Positions 8,877 through 17,050 of a stretch of DNA of 64,000 bases are shown here, piece by piece (position 1 is the stretch's first letter; each line of letters begins with the position of its first letter). The DNA is from Trichocoleus desertorum ATA4-8-CV12 (GTDB lineage: Bacteria > Cyanobacteriota > Cyanobacteriia > FACHB-46). Under the pieces are notes generated by a model. That model was not told the origin of the DNA and did no database searches. It saw only the letters and a program-made list of their open reading frames with translations. Location of the stretch: contig JAHHIL010000001.1 of the NCBI GenBank assembly GCA_019358975.1, forward strand, positions 434,001-498,000. The letters are read 5' to 3'. The position numbers and the translations under genes are program-made.

Positions 8877-11066
8877 TTAGCGGAAGGTATCTGCGGCTTT
8901 AGCAATGCTGAGTTTATGGCTCGGTTCCTTAAAGTTCTGAATGGGGAGTTGGGCCACATCAATCATAGGCAAGGTGATTTCGACCGTGGTGCCTTGGTCA
9001 GGCCCAGCGCTATCTAAGGTAATATTGCCTCCCATCAGTTCCATAAAGTTACGCGAAATAGCCAGTCCCAGACCTGTACCCTCAAATCGTCGGGTTGTAG
9101 TGCCATCAGCCATGACAAACGGGCGGAAGAGCTTGGGTAGCTGATTGGGTTCTATGCCAATTCCTGTGTCCCGGATGGTAATGATCACTCGTGTGCCTCG
9201 ATACCCATTTTGGCTACCTGTAGTCGGTTCAGTTCGAAGCTCGATCGCAATCTTGCCTTCCTCTGTAAACTTAGTTGCATTGCAGACTACATTGAGCAGC
9301 ACTTGCTTCAGTTTGGCGGGGTCTGCGTAAACAGCAAGAGGTTCTTTGAGTTGAGGGAAATCTAGCTCCAACCCTTTTTGTTGGATGGGAACGGTTTGCA
9401 GATCGATCACCTCATGCAGAGTGTTGCGTAAATCGAGGGGTTGCAGATCGACTGAAAGGGTACCTGCCTCAATTTTGGCAATATCTAGCAAATCGTTGAT
9501 CACATCGAGCAAATGAATGGCTGCATCGTCGGCCCGTTGTAGAAAGTCAAATTCTTCTTCGCGATCGTCACAGCAGCCATCCCGGACTAGGCGAATGCAG
9601 CCAATAATGGCGTTTAGGGGAGTGCGTAGCTCGTGGGAAGTATTAGCCAAAAATTCGCTTTTGAGACGATTGGCAGCTTCTGCTTCTCGCCAAGTTGCTT
9701 CTAACTCCTCAGCCCGTTCTTCTAGCCGCTCCACCATACTGTTCAGAGCTTTAGCTAGTTGATTAAGTTCGCGAATGCGAAAATCGGTGGGAGCGCGATC
9801 GCTAATGCTTAAGGCTGTAGTGACAACTGAGGCGGTGCTGATGTTCTCGCCCCTACTCAAACTCTCAGAAGAGGCATCTGTTGTACTGGAATTGGATGCA
9901 GTCGTAGCAGGAGCGATCGCTGCATCCGTCTGTGGAGAATCCAAAGCAGTATGCCGTTGCTGAATATGCAGAGCATAGTTGCCTAATTCCTCTAGCGGTC
10001 GTGATAATTCTCTCGCTACATATAAAGTCGCTAGCAAATTGGCTGCCACGAGTCCCAAGGTCAGGACTACCAGGATTTGCTTAATTTCAACCAGACCATA
10101 GAGAGCATTATCAATGCGGGTGACCGCTAGCACGACCCAAGTATGGTTTGCTGATTGGGTAAAGGGAACCTGGATCGGGCTGTACCCTGCTAACCACTCA
10201 GTGCCGTTTTCCACAAAGCCAAACAGGTGTCGTACATCCGAGTTGCCACTCACGATCGCATTGCGCACAATATCGACTAAACGGGTAGAATCTGCCTCCT
10301 GGCGGATATTCCTCCCAATTCGCGCTGGATCGGGATGGGCTAGGATGGTGCCGTCTTGATCGACCACAACGGTATAACCAGAGAGGGAACCAGGTTTATC
10401 GCTCTCTTTCTGGTGGAGCGCTGTTTGGACACTCAGAGCATACTTGAGCTGGCCTGTAGCGCTATAGACAGGGACACTTAAAACCAAGCTGAGTTGTCCT
10501 TGAGGATGACTGACTGGGTCAATCTGGCTCGCAGGTGTGACATAAACTAGGGATTGATCAGAGCTTAACTGGCTTTGAGCGCGCGGCCACAACCCGGAGG
10601 CACTAGCGGCAGCATTGGAAGTGCCTGGAGCAGTGTTAGAGCTAGGCTGGTCAAACTGGGTCGAGGTGGAGAGTGCGGCAGCGGATAGTAGCTGCAATTG
10701 GTTGCCACAGGTACTCACTGCTAGTCGCTGGATTTGGAGATCTGTCAGCTGGATGCACTGAACCTGAGTCGGAAGTGTGCGCTGCAACTGCAATAGCGAT
10801 CGCCGCGCCTGTTCCAGGGAGTTTGACTGTAGAGCTGATGTTTCACTCGCAATAATTAAGTTTGCCTGTAACGCTTTAATGGAATCCTTGATGTCGTTCC
10901 CTTTTCTGACAGCACTTTCGGTAAGATTGCGGCGAGCTGTTTCTAGGAGACTAGAGCGGGCTTTGCGATAGGTCACAACTTCCCCTAATAACAGCACTGG
11001 GACGCTGAGCAGCAAAATACATGACAGCAAAACACGGCGGAAAGAGGATTGACCTAGCTTAGCCAT
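8877..11066 (-). CDS. Sensor histidine kinase with extracytoplasmic Cache-type sensor and HAMP
   Basis: 729 residues. Order: membrane segment about 13-33; periplasmic sensor about 35-327 whose second half (YTVVVDQDGTILAHPDPARIG) is a dCache/PAS-like signature; membrane segment about 328-349; HAMP; coiled coil EELEATWREAEAANRLKSEF; HisKA with the phospho-acceptor in SHELRTPLNAIIG (His about 478); HATPase with N, G1 (DTGIGI), F and G2 (GTGLGLAIS) boxes. There is no receiver domain. The HAMP is odd: its first helix (SRPLEELGNYALHIQQ) and second helix (RIRELNQLAKALNSMVERL) are separated by about 60 Ser/Thr/Ala-rich residues instead of the usual short connector. No response regulator is adjacent, so it is an orphan kinase. 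Its upstream region holds two dyad-containing 33-bp repeats. Confidence 0.92.
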   Translation of the reverse strand: MAKLGQSSFRRVLLSCILLLSVPVLLLGEVVTYRKARSSLLETARRNLTESAVRKGNDIKDSIKALQANLIIASETSALQSNSLEQARRSLLQLQRTLPTQVQCIQLTDLQIQRLAVSTCGNQLQLLSAAALSTSTQFDQPSSNTAPGTSNAAASASGLWPRAQSQLSSDQSLVYVTPASQIDPVSHPQGQLSLVLSVPVYSATGQLKYALSVQTALHQKESDKPGSLSGYTVVVDQDGTILAHPDPARIGRNIRQEADSTRLVDIVRNAIVSGNSDVRHLFGFVENGTEWLAGYSPIQVPFTQSANHTWVVLAVTRIDNALYGLVEIKQILVVLTLGLVAANLLATLYVARELSRPLEELGNYALHIQQRHTALDSPQTDAAIAPATTASNSSTTDASSESLSRGENISTASVVTTALSISDRAPTDFRIRELNQLAKALNSMVERLEERAEELEATWREAEAANRLKSEFLANTSHELRTPLNAIIGCIRLVRDGCCDDREEEFDFLQRADDAAIHLLDVINDLLDIAKIEAGTLSVDLQPLDLRNTLHEVIDLQTVPIQQKGLELDFPQLKEPLAVYADPAKLKQVLLNVVCNATKFTEEGKIAIELRTEPTTGSQNGYRGTRVIITIRDTGIGIEPNQLPKLFRPFVMADGTTTRRFEGTGLGLAISRNFMELMGGNITLDSAGPDQGTTVEITLPMIDVAQLPIQNFKEPSHKLSIAKAADTFR

Positions 11067-11406
11067 AGGAAATCTTTAACCTGAGGTGAAAGACCCAGCG
11101 ATGAAGGTGCTTTGCAGGATAGATGCAAAAGCGATAAAGGTGCTTTACAGGATAGATGTAAATTAAGGATCTATACCTATGCTACAAAATGGATGATGCC
11201 AGTGAAACTACCAGTGGACTAACTGAGTAGAAGTAACACAATCAAGTAGTTGCAGAACGTTAGTCAGACAAAGCAGTGATTGGTATAATCACCCATTCTA
11301 AAGGAACTCGATTTAAGCGGGGGCTACTGTGTTAGCAATTCTTGGCTCAAGCTAGGGTGCCGAACTTTTGCCCGTAGGGAATTCTTTGCTGTAGGAGGTT
11401 TTTCAC
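11067..11406. other. Intergenic region upstream of the Cache kinase
   Basis: 340 bases without a gene. It contains the two-copy 33-bp repeat described separately and should hold the promoter of the kinase gene (minus strand). Nothing resembling a terminator for the copS-like gene is obvious. Confidence 0.5.
11104..11162. repeat. Two tandem 33-bp repeats, each with a 6-7-6 dyad
   Basis: Copies at 11104-11129 and 11137-11162 share AAGGTGCTTT.CAGGATAGATG.AAA. Copy 1 contains TTTGCA-GGATAGA-TGCAAA (11111-11129); copy 2 contains TTTACA-GGATAGA-TGTAAA (11144-11162). The two differences within the shared block fall on paired positions and keep both dyads perfect. They lie 38-96 bases upstream of the kinase start (11066, minus strand). 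Confidence 0.85.
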
Positions 11407-12744
11407 CTAAGAGCCTCTTTCCTTCAGAGGTAAGCGGATGGTAAATATGCTACCTTTGCCTAATTTGCTTTGTACTTTCAAGCTGCCTTGATGTGCTTCG
11501 ACAATGGCCTTGGCGATCGCTAGCCCTAATCCAGCCCCTCCCGTTTGACGAGAGCGATCGCCACTGACGCGATAGAAGCGCTCAAAGATATGTAATTGGT
11601 TTTCTGGAGCAATGCCAATTCCTGTATCTTGGACATGAATCAGGGCTTGGGAGTCTATTCGCTCTAGAGTGACCGTCACCCTTCCGCCGCTAGGGGTATA
11701 TTGCAGGGCGTTGACAATCAGATTAGAGATCGAGCGACTGAGCTGATTTTCATCGCCTGTGACGTACAAGAGTTCGCTTCCTCGAATCTGTGTGGTTAAC
11801 TGGATCGCAGCGGCAATCTCAAGGACTAATAGACCCTCCACGAGGTCGCTGATCAAGTCGTTGAGACAGCAGGACTGGCGTTGCGTTAACTTTGTTTGAT
11901 CCATTCGAGAGATCAGCAGGAGATCCTGAACCAGTGTTGCTAGTCGGTGGTTTTGGCGATCGATCGCGCTTAGGGTTTCCTGGACTTCCTCAGGGGAGAT
12001 ATCAGTAGCATCTGCCGCTTCTACCGTGGCTCTAATAGCGGCGATCGGGGTGCGTAATTCGTGGGCAGCATCAGCGGTGAACTGCTGCATTTGGGCGTAG
12101 GAGCGGAAAACAGGCTGCATAGCTAATCCTGCGAGCCACCAACTTGCGCCTCCCACCATCAACATCAAGAGTGGTAATCCGACTGCTAGCAATAATCTCA
12201 GGGTGGCGAGATGGTCATCAAATTCTTGGAGCGATCGCCCAATCTGCATGTAACTCCAAGGAGCGCCTGTCGCTGTTTTCAGCAACAAGGTGACTTGGCG
12301 GTAGCGGATGTCGTTGTGATCGTGAACCGTTTGCCAGCCTTCCTGAGTCGTTGGTTGTGGTAGTCCTGGCCGTGGTGAGCTGAGTTGAGCCAATATTTGC
12401 CCCGACTGGTCAAAGAAGCGCACGTAGTAGTTGCCTGTTTGCACAATGCCCAGAACATGCCGCGATCGCGAGTCTTGGGAGCAGCCAGTGCCAACCACAC
12501 ATAGCCCTGGCAGAACTTGCTTCACCACAGGTTCTAGGCGATTGGGTTGTTGCAGTTTAGGTTCTAGGGTGTCGTGTAGCGTGCCTGAAATCGATTGGAG
12601 TTCTTGTTCTACTGCTTGCCAGTGGGTATATGCCAACATTTCATACGCAACCAAGCCACTGATGCTGAGAATGAGGCCCATAACCCCGGCGTAGCACCCC
12701 GCAAGCTGGACGCGAGTGCGATTAAATAGCTGATTCTGATGCAT
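11407..12744 (-). CDS. Sensor histidine kinase of the metal-resistance operon (CopS/NrsS/CusS-like)
   Basis: 445 residues from the ATG at 12744, which overlaps the end of the response-regulator gene by 23 bases; an in-frame ATG at 12786 would add 14 residues. Two membrane segments (about residues 20-40 and 190-212) flank a periplasmic domain of about 150 residues that includes two cysteines in LCVVGTGCS. A HAMP-like linker precedes HisKA with AADAAHELRTPIAAIRA, and the ATPase domain has SNLIVNALQYTP (N box), DTGIGI and GAGLGLAIAKAI. It pairs with the adjacent OmpR-type regulator. By context the periplasmic domain senses a metal such as copper or nickel; in Synechocystis the comparable kinases are CopS and NrsS. 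Which ion is sensed here is not visible. Confidence 0.88.
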   Translation of the reverse strand: MHQNQLFNRTRVQLAGCYAGVMGLILSISGLVAYEMLAYTHWQAVEQELQSISGTLHDTLEPKLQQPNRLEPVVKQVLPGLCVVGTGCSQDSRSRHVLGIVQTGNYYVRFFDQSGQILAQLSSPRPGLPQPTTQEGWQTVHDHNDIRYRQVTLLLKTATGAPWSYMQIGRSLQEFDDHLATLRLLLAVGLPLLMLMVGGASWWLAGLAMQPVFRSYAQMQQFTADAAHELRTPIAAIRATVEAADATDISPEEVQETLSAIDRQNHRLATLVQDLLLISRMDQTKLTQRQSCCLNDLISDLVEGLLVLEIAAAIQLTTQIRGSELLYVTGDENQLSRSISNLIVNALQYTPSGGRVTVTLERIDSQALIHVQDTGIGIAPENQLHIFERFYRVSGDRSRQTGGAGLGLAIAKAIVEAHQGSLKVQSKLGKGSIFTIRLPLKERGS

Positions 12745-13435
12745 CAGATATGTGGAATCGGTAGCCAAGACCATGAACCGTCTCAATCAAGCCATGACAG
12801 CCTACCTCTGTCAGCTTACGCCGGAGCAGACGGATCTGGGCCGCTACCACATTGCTAGTGGGTTCCGCTCCTACTTCCCAAAGTTGATCCATTAACTGTT
12901 GGCTAGTAACCACTTGGTTAGGATGCCGCATGAAGTATTCCAGCGTTTGAAATTCCTTGGCAGTTAAAGCGATCGCCTTTGGTTCTCCGTTAGCAACCTG
13001 AAGAAACACTTGATGCGTCCCGTAATCTAGCACCAGATGCCCCGCTTGCAGTTGCGACGGTTGGATTTGGGGCGATCGCCGTTGCAAGGCTCGCATTCGG
13101 GCCAAAAGTTCTGCCATGCCAAATGGTTTGACTAAATAATCATCTGCACCCGCATCTAAGCCTACAATTTTATCTTCCATGCGATCTTTAGCCGTTAGCA
13201 GTAAGACCGGAAGAGCCTGTTTGTGGGCACGGAGCCGTTGACACAGTTCCACGCCAGATAAGCCTGGGAGCATCCAGTCAAAGATTGCCAGAGTATATTC
13301 GACCCACTGAGTGTTCAGGTATTCCCAAGCGGTAGTGCCATCTTGTACCCAATCCACTACATATTTTTCTCGGTTTAAGACACGCTGAATCGCTTTACCC
13401 AGATCGAGTTCATCCTCCACTAGTAGAATTCGCAT
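12722..13435 (-). CDS. OmpR/PhoB-family response regulator of the metal-resistance operon
   Basis: 237 residues. Receiver domain: MRILLVEDELDLGKAI with the acidic pocket (Glu/Asp at 7-9), phospho-acceptor in LAIFDWMLPG (Asp about 54), conserved Thr/Ser-Ala in LLTAKD and Lys in DDYLVKPFGM. C-terminal winged-helix DNA-binding domain: ALTAKEFQTLEYFMRHPNQVV to LRRKLTEVGCHGLIETVHGLGYRF. It starts 25 bases after the small lipoprotein gene and its 3' end overlaps the kinase gene. Both facts suggest co-translation and feedback control of the whole operon. A direct repeat with 11-bp phasing lies upstream of the first gene (19661-19678) and is a good candidate binding site. Closest functional relatives by context are CopR and NrsR of Synechocystis. 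Confidence 0.9.
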   Translation of the reverse strand: MRILLVEDELDLGKAIQRVLNREKYVVDWVQDGTTAWEYLNTQWVEYTLAIFDWMLPGLSGVELCQRLRAHKQALPVLLLTAKDRMEDKIVGLDAGADDYLVKPFGMAELLARMRALQRRSPQIQPSQLQAGHLVLDYGTHQVFLQVANGEPKAIALTAKEFQTLEYFMRHPNQVVTSQQLMDQLWEVGAEPTSNVVAAQIRLLRRKLTEVGCHGLIETVHGLGYRFHISDASESAI

Positions 13436-13460
13436 TGGCTTATAGCTCTAGCCTCGTATC

Positions 13461-13937
13461 CTACTGGTTGAATGTGAAGCGACCATTCACCTTTTCGCCG
13501 CTGATGTCAGACAGGACGGCGACCTTATATTCTCCAGTGCTAGTCTCAGGCAGAATGGCGGCGTAATGCTGACCTTGCGCGTCATACTTCATGTCTAAGG
13601 ATTTCTGAGTGCCATCGGGTAACTGCACTTGAGCGGTGACTTTAGCATTAGCAACAGGCTCATGATTGTCTCCCTTCTGCAAGAAGAAGTCGATGTGAGT
13701 CCCTGCCGCTTCTTTGGCGGTCACGAGTTCCAAATGATAAGGGCCAGACTCAACCACTTGTCCTCCTTGCCCTCCGTGAGCACCTGCTGGGGCAGAGCTG
13801 GGACTGGTGGCTGTAGAGGCAGCAGGGCTACTGGTTGAATTGGTGGCTTGATTACTGGTCTGATTACCACTGCTGCAAGCCCCCAAAAAGAGAAGTCCGA
13901 GGGTGACAGTCGCGATCGCACTAACTTTGAGCTGCAT
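13461..13937 (-). CDS. Small exported lipoprotein of the metal efflux operon
   Basis: 158 residues from the ATG at 13937, preceded by AGGAGAAA. The frame extends 19 codons further, but only this start gives a proper signal sequence. The sequence MQLKVSAIATVTLGLLFLGACSSG is a lipoprotein signal with lipobox LGAC. A Ser/Thr/Asn/Ala-rich tether follows, then a His/Gly patch (AGAHGGQGG) and a domain of about 100 residues with beta-sandwich-like text (YHLELVTAKEAAG, VTAQVQLPDGTQKSL, EYKVAVLSDISGEKVNGRFTF). This resembles FixH/YtkA-type or CopC-like periplasmic domains. It overlaps the end of the pump gene by 17 bases. Inference: a periplasmic metal-handling accessory, comparable in position to the small CopC product of the Synechocystis copBAC cluster. 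The family assignment is tentative. Confidence 0.72.
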   Translation of the reverse strand: MQLKVSAIATVTLGLLFLGACSSGNQTSNQATNSTSSPAASTATSPSSAPAGAHGGQGGQVVESGPYHLELVTAKEAAGTHIDFFLQKGDNHEPVANAKVTAQVQLPDGTQKSLDMKYDAQGQHYAAILPETSTGEYKVAVLSDISGEKVNGRFTFNQ

Positions 13938-16900
13938 AATTTTTCTCCTGTTTGGTAGAGAGGTTAGGAAACAAATGCTTGCCAAACTTGGCATAGAGAG
14001 CAGGCAAGACCAGGAGGGTTAAAGCTGTAGAGGTGAATAACCCGCCTAAAACCACGATCGCTAGAGGTTGCAAAATCTCCTTTCCGGGTCCGCCTGCCAC
14101 GACTAAGGGAGCCAACCCCAACGCTGAAGTAAACGCGGTCATCAGAATGGCGTTTAGCCGCTCCATTGAACCTTTGATCAAAATGTCTTTGAGTGGCATC
14201 CCTTCGGCAAACTTGCTGTTGTAGTTATCCACCAGCAGCAGACCATTCCGGGTTGCGACTCCAAATAGGGTGACGAAGCCCACCAACGACGCGATCGATA
14301 AAGTTCCTCCGGTTAGAGCGACGGCAATTACCCCTCCCACCAAAGCCAGCGGCAAATTAATCATGATCGCGGCAGTGGAAGGAATCGACTTCACGGAGAG
14401 ATACATGATGATCGTAATCACCACAAAGGCGATCGCGCTGAAGATGAGAATGTTTTGACTGGCGCGTTCTTCGGCTTCAAACTGCCCTGCGTACTGGATG
14501 TAATAGCCGGGTGGTAACTGAACTTGTTGCTGCACTTGAGCCTGAATGTCATTCACGACCGATCGCAAGGCTCTTCCTTGAGCGTTGGCAGCCACCACGA
14601 TCAGGCGCGAGACATTCTCCCGGTTAATGGTGTTTGGGCCTGTGCCTTCCTGAATTGTTGCCACTTGAGCCAGCGGAATTTTATTGCCATTGGGCGTATC
14701 GACCCTTAAGTTAGCGATCGCATCTATGCTTTGGCGGGCTGCTGGGTTGAGCCAAACCACCAAATCAAAGGTTTGCTGCTGTTCTAAAACTTGAGAAACG
14801 ACTCGTCCATTCAGCGCCGTTTCAATCGTTTCTGAGAGCTGCCCCATGCTCAAGCCGTATCTCGCCGCTGTCCCCCGATCAAATTGGATTTGGATCTGCT
14901 CCACCGGGATTTGTGGTTCTAGTTGCAAATCCACGATGCCTTCAACCGATCGCATCACGTCATTCACCTGCTGACCCAGGGTGCGGAGTTCTTCCAGATC
15001 TGAGCCAAAGATTTTGACGGCGATCGCACTTCTTACCCCTGATAGCACCTCATCCATACGATGAGAGATAAAGCCACCCACATTGGGAGCCGCTCCCGGA
15101 ACCTGATTGAATTCTTGGCGCAATGCTTCCACTGCGGCTGGGCGATTTTGCATACCCTCCGGACTCAGCTCCACATCGATATGGGCCAGATTCACACCAG
15201 CAGCATCAGCATCCCCCTCAGCCCGTCCCGCCCGCACCTGAATGGAAGCAAATCTAGGGTCATCCCTGAGCTGATGCTCTAATACTGAGGCGGCGCTGTT
15301 CGTCGCTTCTAGAGAGGAGCCAGGGTAGAGCAGCAGCGTGTTTACCAGCGATTGCTCTTGAAACTCCGGTAAGAAGATCCGCCCAAACGACGGCACGATA
15401 ATTGTGGTAGCGACCAAACTGGCGATCGCCAAGCCTAGAATTAAGGGCGATCGTCGCATGGAGAACGTCAGGAGCGGCAGATAGAGTCCTTTGAAAAAGC
15501 GAGCCACCCAAGGTTCCCGTTCTGGTAAGCGACCATAGGGCAGCAAAATCGCGCATAGAGCTGGAGTAACGGTTAAGGCAACCACACTAGAGGCCAGTAC
15601 TGCCACTAAGTAACCCAACCCCATCGGGATAAAAATACTGCCTTCGACTCCCGTTAGCGCAAAGATGGGAGAGAAGACGACAACGGTGATGATCGTGGCT
15701 CCAAATACCGAATCCCGCACTTCCTGGCAACCTTCAAACACGACTTCTAGAACGGGACGGGGGTTGGGAGAATATTTGTTCTCGCGCAGACAACGGTAGA
15801 CATTCTCGGCATCGACGATCGCATCATCGACCGCAGAACCGATGGCAACGGCTAAGCCGCCTAAGGTCATCGTGTTCAAGCCTTGCCCTAACCAATTCAG
15901 TGCCAAGATCCCGATGAGTAAGGAGAGCGGCAGAGCGGCTAAACAGACGGCTAGATTGCGCCAATTCATCAGGAACGGAATCAAGATTAGGGCGACGATA
16001 ATGCTGCCTTCTAGCAGAGCTTCGCGGACGTTTTCGATTGAGGCATCAATATAGGTTTCTTGCCGAAAGGTCGTCGCCACTTGAATATCCGATGGCAAAC
16101 CCGCCTTTACCTCTGCCATTGCCGCTTCAACTGCACGAGTTACGGTGGGCGTGTCAGCAGCAGGCTGTTTGTTCACGATCGCCACGACCGCTTTTTGCCC
16201 ATTGACGCTGGCATCCCCTCGCTTTACCGCTGCACCAATTTTGACCTCGGCGACTTCTGTGATTCTGACTGGAGTGCCATTGCGAGCCGTAATCACCGAC
16301 TGCTTCAACGCTTCAATATCTTCAATGCGGCCAATCCCGCGAATCAGTTTTTCGCGATCGGGAGTAATTAAATATCCTCCCGGTGCGTTCACATTAGCCG
16401 CTGCTACTGCCTCCGTGACATCCTGCAAAGAGACATTAAAAGCTTGGAGCTTTTCCGGTGCTACTAAGACCTGGTACTGCCGCACATCTCCACCAAAGAT
16501 GATGACTTGAGCGACTCCGGGTACGGCGAGGAGACGATTGGTGACTTGCCAATCTACCAGCCGTCGCACTTGCATTAAATCTATGGTTTGGGAGGTAAAG
16601 GCATAAGTGACAATGGTGCCAATCGGAGAACTAATCGGAGCAACTTCCGGGGTTTCCACGCCTTCCGGTAACTTGCTTTGAGCCGATTGCAAGCGCTCTG
16701 TGACCAACTGCCTGGCTTGATAGATATCGGTGCCCCAGTTGAAAATCACTCGTACCACGGAAATACTGGCCGCACTGGAGGAGCGAACCGTAGCAACCCC
16801 TGGAGTCCCATTGATTGCACTCTCGATTGGCAATGTGACTAATGTCTCGACTTCTTCTGGCGCTAGTCCAGGCGCTTCGGTTTGAATTTCGACTTGGGGT

Positions 16901-17031
16901 GGTGCAAAGGGGGGAAACACATCCAATGGCATTTGGATGATCGTCCGAAAAATCCAAATCGTGATGACGATCGCGCCTAGAATCACCAGCCAGCGTCGGG
17001 CGATCGCCCATTTAATGATGGCACTTAGCAT
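13921..17031 (-). CDS. Heavy-metal efflux RND pump (HME-RND, CzcA/CusA/NrsA type)
   Basis: 1036 residues, full length for the family. An N-terminal membrane segment is followed by QMPLDVFPPFAPPQVEIQTEAPGL, the classic start of HME-RND pumps. The TM4 proton-relay region reads AVAIGSAVDDAIVDAENVYR with the paired aspartates. Two large periplasmic loops and twelve membrane segments can be traced, ending ALTLLVLPALYAKFG. These pumps form trimers in the inner membrane and, with a membrane fusion protein and an outer-membrane channel, move Cu(I), Ag(I), Zn, Co or Ni out of the periplasm or cytosol by proton antiport. No outer-membrane TolC-type gene is present in the window. The 19-base gap to the fusion-protein gene and the overlap with the lipoprotein gene show one transcript. 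The DUF305 partner points to copper, but the ion is not proven. Confidence 0.94.
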   Translation of the reverse strand: MLSAIIKWAIARRWLVILGAIVITIWIFRTIIQMPLDVFPPFAPPQVEIQTEAPGLAPEEVETLVTLPIESAINGTPGVATVRSSSAASISVVRVIFNWGTDIYQARQLVTERLQSAQSKLPEGVETPEVAPISSPIGTIVTYAFTSQTIDLMQVRRLVDWQVTNRLLAVPGVAQVIIFGGDVRQYQVLVAPEKLQAFNVSLQDVTEAVAAANVNAPGGYLITPDREKLIRGIGRIEDIEALKQSVITARNGTPVRITEVAEVKIGAAVKRGDASVNGQKAVVAIVNKQPAADTPTVTRAVEAAMAEVKAGLPSDIQVATTFRQETYIDASIENVREALLEGSIIVALILIPFLMNWRNLAVCLAALPLSLLIGILALNWLGQGLNTMTLGGLAVAIGSAVDDAIVDAENVYRCLRENKYSPNPRPVLEVVFEGCQEVRDSVFGATIITVVVFSPIFALTGVEGSIFIPMGLGYLVAVLASSVVALTVTPALCAILLPYGRLPEREPWVARFFKGLYLPLLTFSMRRSPLILGLAIASLVATTIIVPSFGRIFLPEFQEQSLVNTLLLYPGSSLEATNSAASVLEHQLRDDPRFASIQVRAGRAEGDADAAGVNLAHIDVELSPEGMQNRPAAVEALRQEFNQVPGAAPNVGGFISHRMDEVLSGVRSAIAVKIFGSDLEELRTLGQQVNDVMRSVEGIVDLQLEPQIPVEQIQIQFDRGTAARYGLSMGQLSETIETALNGRVVSQVLEQQQTFDLVVWLNPAARQSIDAIANLRVDTPNGNKIPLAQVATIQEGTGPNTINRENVSRLIVVAANAQGRALRSVVNDIQAQVQQQVQLPPGYYIQYAGQFEAEERASQNILIFSAIAFVVITIIMYLSVKSIPSTAAIMINLPLALVGGVIAVALTGGTLSIASLVGFVTLFGVATRNGLLLVDNYNSKFAEGMPLKDILIKGSMERLNAILMTAFTSALGLAPLVVAGGPGKEILQPLAIVVLGGLFTSTALTLLVLPALYAKFGKHLFPNLSTKQEKNYAAQS

Positions 17032-17050
17032 AAAAGTTGGCTCAACGTCG

